Of a stretch of DNA of 16,895 bases, positions 6,197 to 14,101 are shown piece after piece. The translations under genes and the position numbers were made by a program. The notes under the pieces were generated by a model, which searched no databases, was not told the DNA's origin, and was given only the letters and a program-made list of their open reading frames with translations. The stretch is from Rhodospirillaceae bacterium (lineage in GTDB: Bacteria; Pseudomonadota; Alphaproteobacteria; UBA7985): the NCBI GenBank assembly GCA_002700865.1, contig PAFB01000046.1, positions 1-16,895 on the forward strand, written 5' to 3'. The first letter of the stretch is position 1. Each line of letters opens with the position of its first letter.

Positions 6197-8631
6197 GCCC
6201 GTAGCCTTTCGTTTTGGGGATCCCAGGCCGCTTCGTCGCCAGTGACGACCGCCGCGCGGCGCTCACCAAAGATTTCAACTTCGAGATTGGTGCCGGGTTC
6301 AAGGCAATCGGTCCGCAGCACGGAGAGTGCGATGAACTTATTGCACCGGTAGCCCATGGCGCCGGAGGTAATCTCGCCCACCACTTCATCGCCGTTCCAG
6401 ACCGTAGACATGTAGGGCGCATCGTAGTCGCCGATGTCGATGGTCATCATGGAGAACCGCTTGGCGAGGCCCTCGTCACGCTGAGAGATGAGCGCATCTT
6501 TGCCCAGGAAATCGTCATTGCGATCAAGTTTGACGAACCGGTCGAGCCCGGCCTCCAGCAACGTGTAGTCAGTGGACAAATCGCCTTTCCACGCCCGGTA
6601 GCCCTTTTCGATGCGCATGCTGTCCAGCGCGAACATGCCAAAGGGCTTTACGCCCGCGTCGATCAAGGCGTCGTAGATTGCCGGTTGATCCGCTGGTGCT
6701 GCGTGGATTTCCCAGCCCAGTTCGCCAGTAAAGGAGACGCGTACCAGCATGGCGGACTTGCCGGCAACCGTGGCGCGTTGGTGGGTCAGCCAGCCTTGGG
6801 ACAGATCCGCATCCGTCAGCGCGGCGAGTTTCTCACGGCTCTTCGGACCGGCGACAATCAACGTGCCCAGCTCTTCGGTGCGGTCGGTCAGCGTAAAGGC
6901 CGCATCTGCGGGCATGTGGCGCTCCAACCAGCCTTTGTCGTGCCATTCCGCCGATGCCGCCGTGATGAGCATGAAGTCGTCTTCGTCGAAGCGGATGATC
7001 GACATTTCAGTCACCGTACGACCCTTGTCATCCGCGAAGTACAGCAGACCAATCCGGCCCGGCTTGGTGATCGCGCCTGAGACCAGCGTGCGCAGCCAAG
7101 CCGAAGCGCCTTCGCCTTTGACGTGGTAGCGGGAGAAACCGGGCAGATCGAGAACGCCAGCGTCATCGCGGACGGCGCCGACTTCTTCAGCGACGCGCTT
7201 CTGCCATGGACCTTCGCGCTCCCATGTTTCTGTTGCTTCGATCGAGGTGTCGTCGCCATCCTGAGCAAACCATGCAGCCCGCTCCCAGCCATTGTAGTCG
7301 CCCATTTGACCGCCCAGTTCCTTAATGCGGTCGTGCAGCGAGGACAGGCGCTGGTCGCGCGCTGCCGGCCAGAAGTGGCGCGGGTAGTGCATGGCGTATT
7401 CGTGTCCGTAGACTTCCATGCCTTTGGCTGTCGCGTAGTCCTGACCGATGAAGCCGGTGAAACGGCGCGGGTCACAGGACCACATGTCCCACTCGGTCCC
7501 GCCTTCAACGATCCACTCAGCCAGCACTTTACCTGCGCCGCCCCCTTGGGTGATGCCAAAGGTGAAAACGCAAGCCTCAAAGGCATTTGGCACGCCTGGC
7601 ATGGGACCAATCAGCGGAAGGCCATCGGGGGTGTAAGGGATGGGGCCGTTGATGATTTTAGACACGCCCGAAGTCCCGACCAGCGGCACCCGCTCCATCG
7701 CGTCCGTCACGTACCATTCGATCCGATCCAGATCATCCGCCCATAGCTGGAAGGAGAAGTCATCAGGCATCGGGTCGTCTGGCGTAACCCAGTGCGCCCG
7801 GCAATTGCGCTCATAAGGGCCAATATTGAAGCCCATCTTTTCCTGACGCAGGTAGTACGAGCTGTCCACATCGCGCAGCAGCGGCAGCTTGCCACCGGTT
7901 TCCTTAGACCAGGCCTCCAGCTCTTCAACCGGTTCGGTCAGAACGTACTGGTGCGACATGGAGACCATTGGCACATAGCGGCCGAACCACTGGCCGACTT
8001 CCTGCGCGCGGTAGCCCGCCGCGTTGACCACGTACTCGCAGCGGATTTCGCCCTTTTCCGTCTCAATCACCCATTCATCATTCTCACGCCGCGCGCCGGT
8101 TGCCGGGCAAAAGCGGATGATCTTGCCGCCCATGGCCCGCGCGCCCTTGGCCAGCGCCTGCGTAAGCTGTGCGGGGTCGATGTCACCGTCGGTGGGGTCG
8201 AAGAGGCCGCCTTCGAGGTCGTGGGTTTCCAGGAAAGGGTAGTGCTTCTTCAGGTCGTCGTTCGAGCACATCTCCATGGGAATGTTCTGATACCGGCCCA
8301 TGCCCATCACGCGCTCAAATTCGAGCATGCGGTTTTTGTTGTGTGCCAGTCGGATCGAACCCGTAACGTGGTAGTTCATCGGGTAATCGACTTCATCGGC
8401 CAGACCGCGGTAAAGCTCGGTCGAGTAGCGCTGCATGTTCATGACCGACCATGACGCCGAGAAGGTCGGACAGTTGCCCGCGGCGTGCCAGGTGGAACCG
8501 GAGGTCAGCTCGTTCTTTTCGAGCAGCACACAGTCGCTCCAACCCATCTTGGCCAGATGATAAAGCGCCGAGACGCCAACAACACCTCCGCCGATAATGA
8601 CGACTCTTGCTGTGCTTGGAATTTCTGCCAC
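6193..8631 (-). CDS. FAD-dependent dehydrogenase / GcvT fusion, dimethylglycine-dehydrogenase-like
   Basis: An 812-residue first gene of the operon, with the same architecture as its downstream neighbour. It has an FAD domain with IIGGGVVG at 12-19 and STWHAAG, where His49 is the probable covalent FAD site. A linker domain and a GcvT-like folate domain follow, with GELGWEIHAA, RIEKGYRAW and LLEAGLDRFVK. The stretch LPLLRD, SYYLRQEKMGFNIGPYE matches what I recall of dimethylglycine dehydrogenase, so this paralogue is the better DMGDH candidate. In the folate domain the usual Asp motif reads VTEMS, with Glu in place of Asp, unlike the neighbour. I chose the GTG at 8631 because GGAGAGG lies eight bases upstream; a GTG at 8658 would add nine residues. 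The gene faces the LysR gene across 162 bases that contain a palindromic operator. The two paralogues are strongly diverged, so this is not a recent duplication. Confidence 0.87.
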   Translation of the reverse strand: MAEIPSTARVVIIGGGVVGVSALYHLAKMGWSDCVLLEKNELTSGSTWHAAGNCPTFSASWSVMNMQRYSTELYRGLADEVDYPMNYHVTGSIRLAHNKNRMLEFERVMGMGRYQNIPMEMCSNDDLKKHYPFLETHDLEGGLFDPTDGDIDPAQLTQALAKGARAMGGKIIRFCPATGARRENDEWVIETEKGEIRCEYVVNAAGYRAQEVGQWFGRYVPMVSMSHQYVLTEPVEELEAWSKETGGKLPLLRDVDSSYYLRQEKMGFNIGPYERNCRAHWVTPDDPMPDDFSFQLWADDLDRIEWYVTDAMERVPLVGTSGVSKIINGPIPYTPDGLPLIGPMPGVPNAFEACVFTFGITQGGGAGKVLAEWIVEGGTEWDMWSCDPRRFTGFIGQDYATAKGMEVYGHEYAMHYPRHFWPAARDQRLSSLHDRIKELGGQMGDYNGWERAAWFAQDGDDTSIEATETWEREGPWQKRVAEEVGAVRDDAGVLDLPGFSRYHVKGEGASAWLRTLVSGAITKPGRIGLLYFADDKGRTVTEMSIIRFDEDDFMLITAASAEWHDKGWLERHMPADAAFTLTDRTEELGTLIVAGPKSREKLAALTDADLSQGWLTHQRATVAGKSAMLVRVSFTGELGWEIHAAPADQPAIYDALIDAGVKPFGMFALDSMRIEKGYRAWKGDLSTDYTLLEAGLDRFVKLDRNDDFLGKDALISQRDEGLAKRFSMMTIDIGDYDAPYMSTVWNGDEVVGEITSGAMGYRCNKFIALSVLRTDCLEPGTNLEVEIFGERRAAVVTGDEAAWDPQNERLRA

Positions 8632-8753
8632 GATGCGATCCTCTCCCTTTGGGGTCACACGCGAAGCGTAACCCTCTAAAATCCTGATTTAACGCACTTC
8701 TACGACCTTCCACGGCGTTTTTTGAGCAGAAAAAAGTCGCAGGGCCTCATGTT

Positions 8754-8776
8754 ATCAATCGAAAATACCGATTGAT
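8754..8776. promoter_or_regulatory. Probable LysR operator (perfect inverted repeat with T-N11-A core)
   Basis: ATCAATCG at 8754-8761 and CGATTGAT at 8769-8776 form a perfect 8-bp inverted repeat around the 7-base spacer AAAATAC. The inner part, TCG-N7-CGA, is a T-N11-A LysR box. It lies 17 bases before the LysR start codon and about 120 bases before the start of the divergent catabolic operon. This is the usual layout for a recognition site that represses the regulator's own gene and activates the operon. I found no confident -35/-10 elements for either promoter. Confidence 0.75.
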
Positions 8777-8793
8777 TTAAAGCGACATCCTCA

Positions 8794-9690
8794 ATGCTAT
8801 CCAATGAACTGGTGGAGACCTTTCTCGATCTAACCAAGACCCTCAATTTCAACCAAACCGCCGACCGTCTCAATGTCTCGCAATCCACGATCAGCAGTCG
8901 CATCAAGGTGCTGGAGGAGCAAATGGGCGCGTCGATGTTTACGCGCGGTCGGTCCGGGGCCAAGCTGACACCCGCAGGGGAGCGATTTCAGGCCCACGCG
9001 CATGAACTGTTCAACGCGTGGGCGAGGGCCATGCGCGATGTCAGCGAAGCCGAGGGCTTTGAAGCCAGTTTGTATATCAGCGCGCAGTTAAGTTTGGTTG
9101 ATTCGCTGTTTTACGACCTGATTGAGGCCTTTGACGTGCGCATGCCCAAGCTGTTTCTGAAACTGGAGGCTGATTATTCCGGGCAAATCATGCGCGACCT
9201 GTCGGCAGGGGAAATCGACATCGGCATCCTGTTTTCCCCATCTTGGTCCCCCGATCTCCATATCGAACCTTTGTCAGCACTCGGCTTCCGCATGGTCTCC
9301 ACCCAAACCGATCGGATGGAAGAGGTTGGTAAAGACGGATACATTTACGCCAGCTATTCCCCGCTATTCGAGCGCTTTCATCGCGATTTGCTGCCCGGTT
9401 TGACGCAAGGGGCAATGATCGTGGGATATGAAGGGCTGTCGATCGAACTTTTGCGGCGGCGGGGCGGAACGGCTTATTTGCCTGAAACACAAATCCCCAA
9501 GCTGCAGCAGGAAATGCCCAATCTTCACGTTGTCAGGGACGCACCGTTGATCCAGCAGCCCCTGTACGTGGCCGCGCACGTGCGGCGGCGTCACCGACAG
9601 CTTGTTTCCGCAGGCCTGAAAATGGTGCGCGAGGTCGCCGACCGGACACAGGATATGTCGCCTGTTGTTCCTGCAGGGAACGATCTATAA
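8794..9690 (+). CDS. LysR-family transcriptional regulator
   Basis: A 298-residue DNA-binding regulator of LysR type. The N-terminal winged helix-turn-helix covers about residues 1-62: FLDLTKTLNFNQTADRLNVS, then SQSTISSRIKVLEEQMGASM and the wing TPAGERF. The remaining part, from about residue 90, is a periplasmic-binding-protein-like effector domain (LSAGEIDIGILF). Length and start fit the family, since the HTH begins directly at the ATG; the ribosome site is weak. Its divergent position next to the three-gene demethylation operon, with a palindrome between them, makes it the likely activator of that operon. The effector is then probably the substrate or an intermediate, which is inference. 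A small GC hairpin follows the stop. Confidence 0.92.
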   Translation: MLSNELVETFLDLTKTLNFNQTADRLNVSQSTISSRIKVLEEQMGASMFTRGRSGAKLTPAGERFQAHAHELFNAWARAMRDVSEAEGFEASLYISAQLSLVDSLFYDLIEAFDVRMPKLFLKLEADYSGQIMRDLSAGEIDIGILFSPSWSPDLHIEPLSALGFRMVSTQTDRMEEVGKDGYIYASYSPLFERFHRDLLPGLTQGAMIVGYEGLSIELLRRRGGTAYLPETQIPKLQQEMPNLHVVRDAPLIQQPLYVAAHVRRRHRQLVSAGLKMVREVADRTQDMSPVVPAGNDL

Positions 9691-9697
9691 AGGCTGG

Positions 9698-9717
9698 CGC
9701 GCAGAAAGCGCGATTTT
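9698..9717 (+). terminator. Small hairpin terminator after the LysR gene
   Basis: CGCGC at 9698-9702 and GCGCG at 9708-9712 pair around an AGAAA loop and are followed by ATTTT. It begins eight bases after the LysR stop. The stem is short and the T-run is only four, so it is a modest terminator. The convergent polyprenyl synthase gene ends 13 bases further on. Confidence 0.5.
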
Positions 9718-9729
9718 GGCTGATACGGT

Positions 9730-10800
9730 TTAGTGCCCGCGACCGATACAGAAGGCGATGACGTTTTCGAGTGCTTCACGAATTTCCTGCGCCGCACCGG
9801 TGCTTGGGCTGAGTTGATTGAGCGCTTGGGTGGCTTTCGCGCCGTAGCGTTCAGCAGCCTCAACAGTCCCACGCAGCGCACCATGTTTGTCGATCAGCGC
9901 CTTGGCTCGCTCAAGATCGCCTTCGTGCTGATCTAGAGTTTCGATGGTTCGCCGCCAGAACGCCTGCTCTTCGTCATCTCCTGCCTCAAAGGCCAGCAAT
10001 ACCGGCAGGGTCACTTTGCCCTCAGCAAAGTCGTCACCGACGGTTTTTCCGAGCTTTTCCTGATCCGCGCTGTAATCAAGCGCATCGTCGATCAACTGGA
10101 ACGCCATGCCGAGGTTGTAGCCATAGTCGCGGATTGCGGCCACCTGTGGCCACGGCGCCCGCGCCGCTTCACCGCCCACCTGACAGGCCGCTGCAAACAG
10201 CGCCGCAGTTTTGGCTTCGATGACGTCGAGGTAATCCCGGTGATTGGTGTTCAGGTCGTTCGCCGTGGTCAGCTGCGCCACTTCACCGGAAGCAATGACC
10301 GCAGACGCATTCGCAAGAGTCTTCAGCGTGGCCAGATTCTTGTCGGCAACCATCAACTGAAAGGCACGGGAATAGAGAAAATCCCCCACCAGCACTGACG
10401 CCTTATTCCCCCAAACCGCATTCGCTGACGCCGCGCCCCGACGCAGAGAGCTATCATCGACAACATCATCGTGCAGCAAAGTCGCAGTGTGGATGAACTC
10501 GACCGAGGCGGCGAGATGCACCGCTTCATCGCCCTCATGCAGCCCACAAAGACGCGCTGAGGCCAGCGTCAGCAGAGGCCGCAGCCGTTTACCGCCTGAT
10601 GCAATCAGGTAGCCGGCCAGCTGCGGAATGAGCGCGACATCCGATTGCATATTTTCGATAATGGTCGCGTTCACGCGCTCCATATCGTCGGCAACAAGCG
10701 CCGTTAGGCGGTTGACGGCTTGCGAGACATCTCGGCTTCGGACGCTTTTGGTTACGTCCAAATCATCAATGTCCTGTACCCGTGATGCAGTTACGGTCAA
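9730..10800 (-). CDS. ispB: Polyprenyl (octaprenyl/decaprenyl) diphosphate synthase
   Basis: A 356-residue trans-polyprenyl synthase that builds the isoprenoid side chain of ubiquinone from farnesyl or geranylgeranyl diphosphate and isopentenyl diphosphate. Seen: GGKRLRP near residue 69, the first Asp-rich motif LLHDDVVDD with Asp111, Asp112 and Asp115 followed by SSLRRG, KTAALF, and the second motif FQLIDDALDY. These bind magnesium and the diphosphates. The start is a TTG at 10800 with GGAG seven bases upstream; about 40 residues precede the conserved core, a normal length for the family. The chain length (C40 or C50) cannot be read from the sequence by eye, although ubiquinone-10 is usual in alphaproteobacteria. 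It is divergent from the DUF2007 gene and ends close to the convergent LysR gene. Confidence 0.93.
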   Translation of the reverse strand: MTVTASRVQDIDDLDVTKSVRSRDVSQAVNRLTALVADDMERVNATIIENMQSDVALIPQLAGYLIASGGKRLRPLLTLASARLCGLHEGDEAVHLAASVEFIHTATLLHDDVVDDSSLRRGAASANAVWGNKASVLVGDFLYSRAFQLMVADKNLATLKTLANASAVIASGEVAQLTTANDLNTNHRDYLDVIEAKTAALFAAACQVGGEAARAPWPQVAAIRDYGYNLGMAFQLIDDALDYSADQEKLGKTVGDDFAEGKVTLPVLLAFEAGDDEEQAFWRRTIETLDQHEGDLERAKALIDKHGALRGTVEAAERYGAKATQALNQLSPSTGAAQEIREALENVIAFCIGRGH

Positions 10801-10941
10801 AGGGGCTCTCCAAATCCGCCAGATTAGCAGGCGAGGGGCTACAAGGGGTTGTCACCTTAGTGGCCTATGTAGAATAAGCATGCCTAAAGGAAAAGCGCCT
10901 GCTGGTCACGGGACCGTTGATCATAGTGAAGGAATGCCGCC

Positions 10942-11187
10942 ATGTGGGTTGCCTTGCAATCAGATAATCCAATCGAAGTCAGCTTTGCGCAGCACTGCCT
11001 GAACGAGTCTGGCATTTGGAATGCAGTGCTGGACGACGCCAGTCAGGCGTTCTCGGGCCTTGCGGGCGTGCAGGGGCGCCGCCTTATCGTGAACGACGGC
11101 GACGCCGAAGCTGCTCATGCAGCTCTGCGGGAAGCGGGCGTTGCGTGCCGAGCGCTGGATGATTCTGGGGTCGAGCCGCTGTTCTAA
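10942..11187 (+). CDS. DUF2007-family small protein
   Basis: An 81-residue protein that fits the DUF2007 'putative signal transducing protein' family: an opening MWVALQSDNPIEVSFAQ, a middle GRRLIVNDGDAEAAHAAL and a short tail. It has no signal peptide or membrane segment. The start ATG has AAGGA eight bases upstream. The gene is divergent from the polyprenyl synthase, a pairing I associate with Rhodobacterales. The function is unknown; the fold resembles ACT/ferredoxin-like small domains, which is family knowledge only. The next plus-strand gene starts 88 bases later and may share its transcript. Confidence 0.82.
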   Translation: MWVALQSDNPIEVSFAQHCLNESGIWNAVLDDASQAFSGLAGVQGRRLIVNDGDAEAAHAALREAGVACRALDDSGVEPLF

Positions 11188-11275
11188 ATCGCTGGGTTGG
11201 CCGGGCGGTTTTGCCGCGGTTGGCACCGCAGCCCACAGAATTGACCTTCGGCGCATCACCGCTAGATTTGGGGTC

Positions 11276-11752
11276 ATGAGTGAGCCCATTCTCTTTCGCG
11301 AAATTCTTCAGCAGCATCAGGCTTTGTCCCAAAGGGGCTGGGCGATTGTGTTTTGTGCCTTGGGCCTGTTTTTCACCGGTTTTGGTTTGGCCATGTTCAT
11401 CAATGGCGCTTGGCCAGTGATCGGCTTTCTCGGTGTCGAGGTCGGTGCGCTTTATGTCGGTTATCGTGTGATGACGGGCCGCGCCCGTCGGCAGGAAGAA
11501 GTCATCCTAACCCCCTCGACGCTCAGCTTGCACTTACGTGATCCTCGCGGCCGCTTACAGCGACAGAGTTTTCCGGCGCGGGACTGCGCGGTAATGATCA
11601 ATCGGCCAACAACGTGGGACGATCCTGTGGTACTGCGAGCGGGTAACCGTCGCATTCCCTTTGGCGGGGACCTTAACCCTGATCAGCGTCAAGACGTTGC
11701 CGACCGCTTGCTCAAGGCATTGAGTGAAGCCCGGAAATTTGCCAATCCGTGA
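11276..11752 (+). CDS. DUF2244-family inner-membrane protein
   Basis: A 158-residue protein of the DUF2244 type. Two hydrophobic segments, roughly residues 21-41 (AIVFCALGLFFTGFGLAMFI) and 44-62 (WPVIGFLGVEVGALYVGYR), form a membrane hairpin. A soluble domain follows with family-like features: EEVILTPSTLSL, then the late block NRRIPFGGDLNPDQR and ADRLLKAL. The ATG at 11276 has only a weak purine stretch upstream. A longer open frame back to 11117 exists but would overlap the end of the DUF2007 gene and add no family sequence. The stop codon is separated by a single base from the stop of the convergent dapB gene. The function is unknown in the family. Confidence 0.82.
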   Translation: MSEPILFREILQQHQALSQRGWAIVFCALGLFFTGFGLAMFINGAWPVIGFLGVEVGALYVGYRVMTGRARRQEEVILTPSTLSLHLRDPRGRLQRQSFPARDCAVMINRPTTWDDPVVLRAGNRRIPFGGDLNPDQRQDVADRLLKALSEARKFANP

Positions 11753-11753
11753 C

Positions 11754-12566
11754 TTAGTCCGTCAGCCCAAGAACGTCGTTCATGGTGTAAAGCGCGGGTG
11801 ATTTTCCGGCCAGCCAGGTCGCGGCCTGTACCGCCCCACGTGCAAAAATCTGTCGATCACCAGCGCGATGACCGATTTCGATGCGCTCATCCTCTCCGGC
11901 AAAGACCACCATATGGTCGCCCGGGACCGTGCCGCCGCGGAGGGTGGCGAAGCCGATTTCGCCGCTGGGTCGTTGCCCGGTCTCGCCTTCGCGGCTGAGC
12001 TGCTTCACCGCGTCAAACTCCTGCTGCCGGCCCTTCGCGGCGGCTTTTCCCAGAACCAGCGCTGTCCCGGAAGGCGCGTCGATCTTTTGGCGGTGGTGCA
12101 TCTCAAGAATATCGATATCGAAATTCATTGGCAGCGCAGCCGCCGCCTTTTCCACCAGATTGAGCAACAAATTCACGCCCATCGAATAGTTTGCCGCCCA
12201 GATCATCGGGATTTGCTCGGAAAAGCCCAGAATGACGTCTTCCTGTCCATCCGTATGACCGGTCGTGCCCAAAACAACCGCCGCACCAACTTCGCGCGCA
12301 GACTGCATATTTTCGAGCGTCGCGGAGGGCAGGGTGAAATCAATGACGACGTCAGCCCCGGCAAACGCCACCGACCGGTCAGCAGAAATTAGGACATCTG
12401 GCCCACCGCCATACCCGATCATTGCAGCAGCTTTCTGCCCAAGCAGCGGCGAGGCGTCGTGCTCCAATGCGCCTGAGAGCGTGCAGGCCGGGTTATCGCT
12501 CACGGCCTGGATCAGCATCCGCCCCATCCGACCGCCCGCGCCAGCAATTGCGATTTTCAGTGTCAT
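11754..12566 (-). CDS. dapB: 4-hydroxy-tetrahydrodipicolinate reductase
   Basis: A 270-residue cytoplasmic enzyme of lysine and diaminopimelate synthesis that reduces 4-hydroxy-tetrahydrodipicolinate with NAD(P)H. The nucleotide-binding motif GAGGRMGR is at 9-16, DFTLP near 76, GTTG at 100-103, and the catalytic HHRQK-DAPSGT block at 157-168 with His157 or His158 and Lys161. The length matches the family. The ATG at 12566 has AAAGG about five bases upstream. It follows yebC in the same direction with a 36-base gap, so the two are probably cotranscribed. It ends one base from the convergent DUF2244 gene with no terminator hairpin between them. Confidence 0.96.
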   Translation of the reverse strand: MTLKIAIAGAGGRMGRMLIQAVSDNPACTLSGALEHDASPLLGQKAAAMIGYGGGPDVLISADRSVAFAGADVVIDFTLPSATLENMQSAREVGAAVVLGTTGHTDGQEDVILGFSEQIPMIWAANYSMGVNLLLNLVEKAAAALPMNFDIDILEMHHRQKIDAPSGTALVLGKAAAKGRQQEFDAVKQLSREGETGQRPSGEIGFATLRGGTVPGDHMVVFAGEDERIEIGHRAGDRQIFARGAVQAATWLAGKSPALYTMNDVLGLTD

Positions 12567-12602
12567 GTCAGCCTTTCATAGAAAGCTGCAACAAGCTCAA
12601 TT

Positions 12603-13355
12603 TTAGCCTGCTAGCTTTTCCATCACTTCATCAGAGATTTCCGCATTGTAGAAGACCGCCTGCACGTCGTCGTGGTCTTCAAGCGTATCGATCAGCTTGA
12701 GCATGGTTGAGGCTTTGTCTTCCGCCAAATCCACCGTGATGTTCGGTTTCCAGCCAATTTTGGCTTCCATAGGGGTACCCAGAGAGGTTTCCATGGCCTC
12801 GCGAACGGCAAGAAAGTCCTCCGTGGTGGTCAGAATTTCATGGGCATCTTCTGAGCTTTCCACGTCGTCTGCACCGGCGTCCAATGCGGCTTCCATCACT
12901 GTGTCGGCATCGGCGACATCAGCAGCGTAGGAAATCAGGCCGCCACGGGTGAAGTTGAACGAAACCGAACCGGTTTCGCCAAGGTTGCCGCCGAACTTGT
13001 TGAAGTAAGACCGCACATCCGCTGCCGTGCGGTTGCGGTTGTCGGTCAAGGCTTCGACGATCACAGCCACACCGGCTGGCCCATAGCCTTCGTACCGCAT
13101 TTCCACGTAATCAGCGCCATCACCGCCGCCAATGGCTGACTGAATGGCCTTCTTGATCCGGTCATTGGGCATGTTCACCGCACGTGCCGCCGAGATGGCG
13201 CCGCGCAGACGTGGGTTCTTCTCAGGGTCCGGCTCACCGCTGGATTTCACCGCCACCGTGATTTCGCGCCCGACCTTGGTAAAGATCTTGGCACGCTTGG
13301 CGTCCTGCGCGCCTTTGCGGTGCATGATGTTCTTGAATTTACTGTGGCCTGCCAT
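12603..13355 (-). CDS. yebC: YebC/PmpR-family protein (translation-rescue or transcriptional regulator)
   Basis: A 250-residue member of the widely conserved YebC/PmpR/TACO1 family. The N-terminus is the classic MAGHSKFKNIMHRKGAQD followed by KRAKIFTKVGREI. RGAISAARAVNMPNDRIKKAI and the MRYEGYGPAGVAVIVEALTDN block follow, then the acidic C-terminal domain. The family was long annotated as a transcriptional regulator; later work links members to relieving ribosome stalling at proline runs. Length and order are normal. The start ATG has only a weak GAG upstream. It is the first gene of a probable yebC-dapB unit, and the upstream lipoprotein gene is insulated from it by a strong terminator. Confidence 0.95.
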   Translation of the reverse strand: MAGHSKFKNIMHRKGAQDAKRAKIFTKVGREITVAVKSSGEPDPEKNPRLRGAISAARAVNMPNDRIKKAIQSAIGGGDGADYVEMRYEGYGPAGVAVIVEALTDNRNRTAADVRSYFNKFGGNLGETGSVSFNFTRGGLISYAADVADADTVMEAALDAGADDVESSEDAHEILTTTEDFLAVREAMETSLGTPMEAKIGWKPNITVDLAEDKASTMLKLIDTLEDHDDVQAVFYNAEISDEVMEKLAG

Positions 13356-13461
13356 GGTTCAGCACTCTTTGTGTCGGTGTCGTCGGAATAGGCGCTTTTC
13401 TTAAACCCTGGCGCGGCGAAGGGCAATTGGTGCAAGGGTATAGGTGCCGCTTGCCTGGCAT

Positions 13462-13497
13462 AAAAAAAGGGTCGTAGCCTTTCGTCTGCTGCGACCC
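13462..13497 (-). terminator. Rho-independent terminator of the lipoprotein gene
   Basis: On the minus strand GGGTCGCAGC pairs with GCTACGACCC, 9 of 10 positions, around a 9-base loop, and is followed directly by seven T residues. It lies 26 bases after the stop of the lipoprotein gene and about 105 bases before yebC, so it separates the two transcription units. Confidence 0.92.
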
Positions 13498-13522
13498 CTG
13501 CTCAATTCCGGCAATTCAGCGG

Positions 13523-14101
13523 CTAGCCTGCAGCGGCTTCACCAGATGTTTCCGCCTCGTCAGCTTCAGTTTCGGCTTCTTCATCGCTGTCTTTGGACTG
13601 GTTGATGTTCTGGCGCGAGCCGGACTCTTCCTTTTGCTCCTCAGCGGCTTTTTCAGCTTCCCGCATCTGTTCGCGATAGTCGCGCTTGGCTTCGGCGATC
13701 AGAACGTCGAGGTCGGTCGGCTCGCAGCCGAGTTCATCGAGGCGAACATTAAAGGCGCCAGCGCCCTGGCGCAGTTGTTCTTTAGCCTTCTGCTCCTCAA
13801 AGCCGACATCGGGCAGACGCACCATACCAAACATAGCTGCCACGCCGCTGATCATCAGGCTCTGACCAAACTTCTGACCGCGTACAGTGTCCACGTAGGC
13901 GATGGCCTGCGCAGCTTTGCCTTGTTCGACCCGCAGGCTATCGCAGTCCATTTCCATTTCTGCAGGCGTCAGAATATAGGTGCCGTTGCGCTGCCAACCG
14001 TAAGCGGGTTCGGAGAACTGGCCACCGATGGTGGTCGGGCCACAGGCGGTCAAAGCGACCGTTGTGCCCATCCCCAGTGCACCAAGGAGAATATTTCTCA
14101 A
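13523..14101 (-). CDS. Putative lipoprotein with acidic C-terminal tail
   Basis: A 192-residue probable lipoprotein. The N-terminus has Arg2, a hydrophobic core and the lipobox LTAC with Cys20, so it should be lipidated and cleaved by signal peptidase II. The start is a TTG at 14101, chosen because the signal peptide begins there and a GGGGGC stretch lies about eight bases upstream. The middle contains two Cys (in MDCDS and LGCEP) and a segment similar to a glycine/hydrophobic membrane stretch (LMISGVAAMFGMV). The last 60 or so residues are charged, helical-looking and low in complexity, rich in Glu, Ala and Lys, then Glu/Asp/Ala/Ser. I do not recognise a named family. It is a single gene with its own terminator, divergent from galU. 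Confidence 0.8.
   Translation of the reverse strand: MRNILLGALGMGTTVALTACGPTTIGGQFSEPAYGWQRNGTYILTPAEMEMDCDSLRVEQGKAAQAIAYVDTVRGQKFGQSLMISGVAAMFGMVRLPDVGFEEQKAKEQLRQGAGAFNVRLDELGCEPTDLDVLIAEAKRDYREQMREAEKAAEEQKEESGSRQNINQSKDSDEEAETEADEAETSGEAAAG

Noticed and set aside
3725..8631. Recent tandem duplication of the two flavoenzyme genes
   Set aside because: They share architecture, but their sequences are diverged throughout and resemble different subfamilies, so any duplication is ancient.
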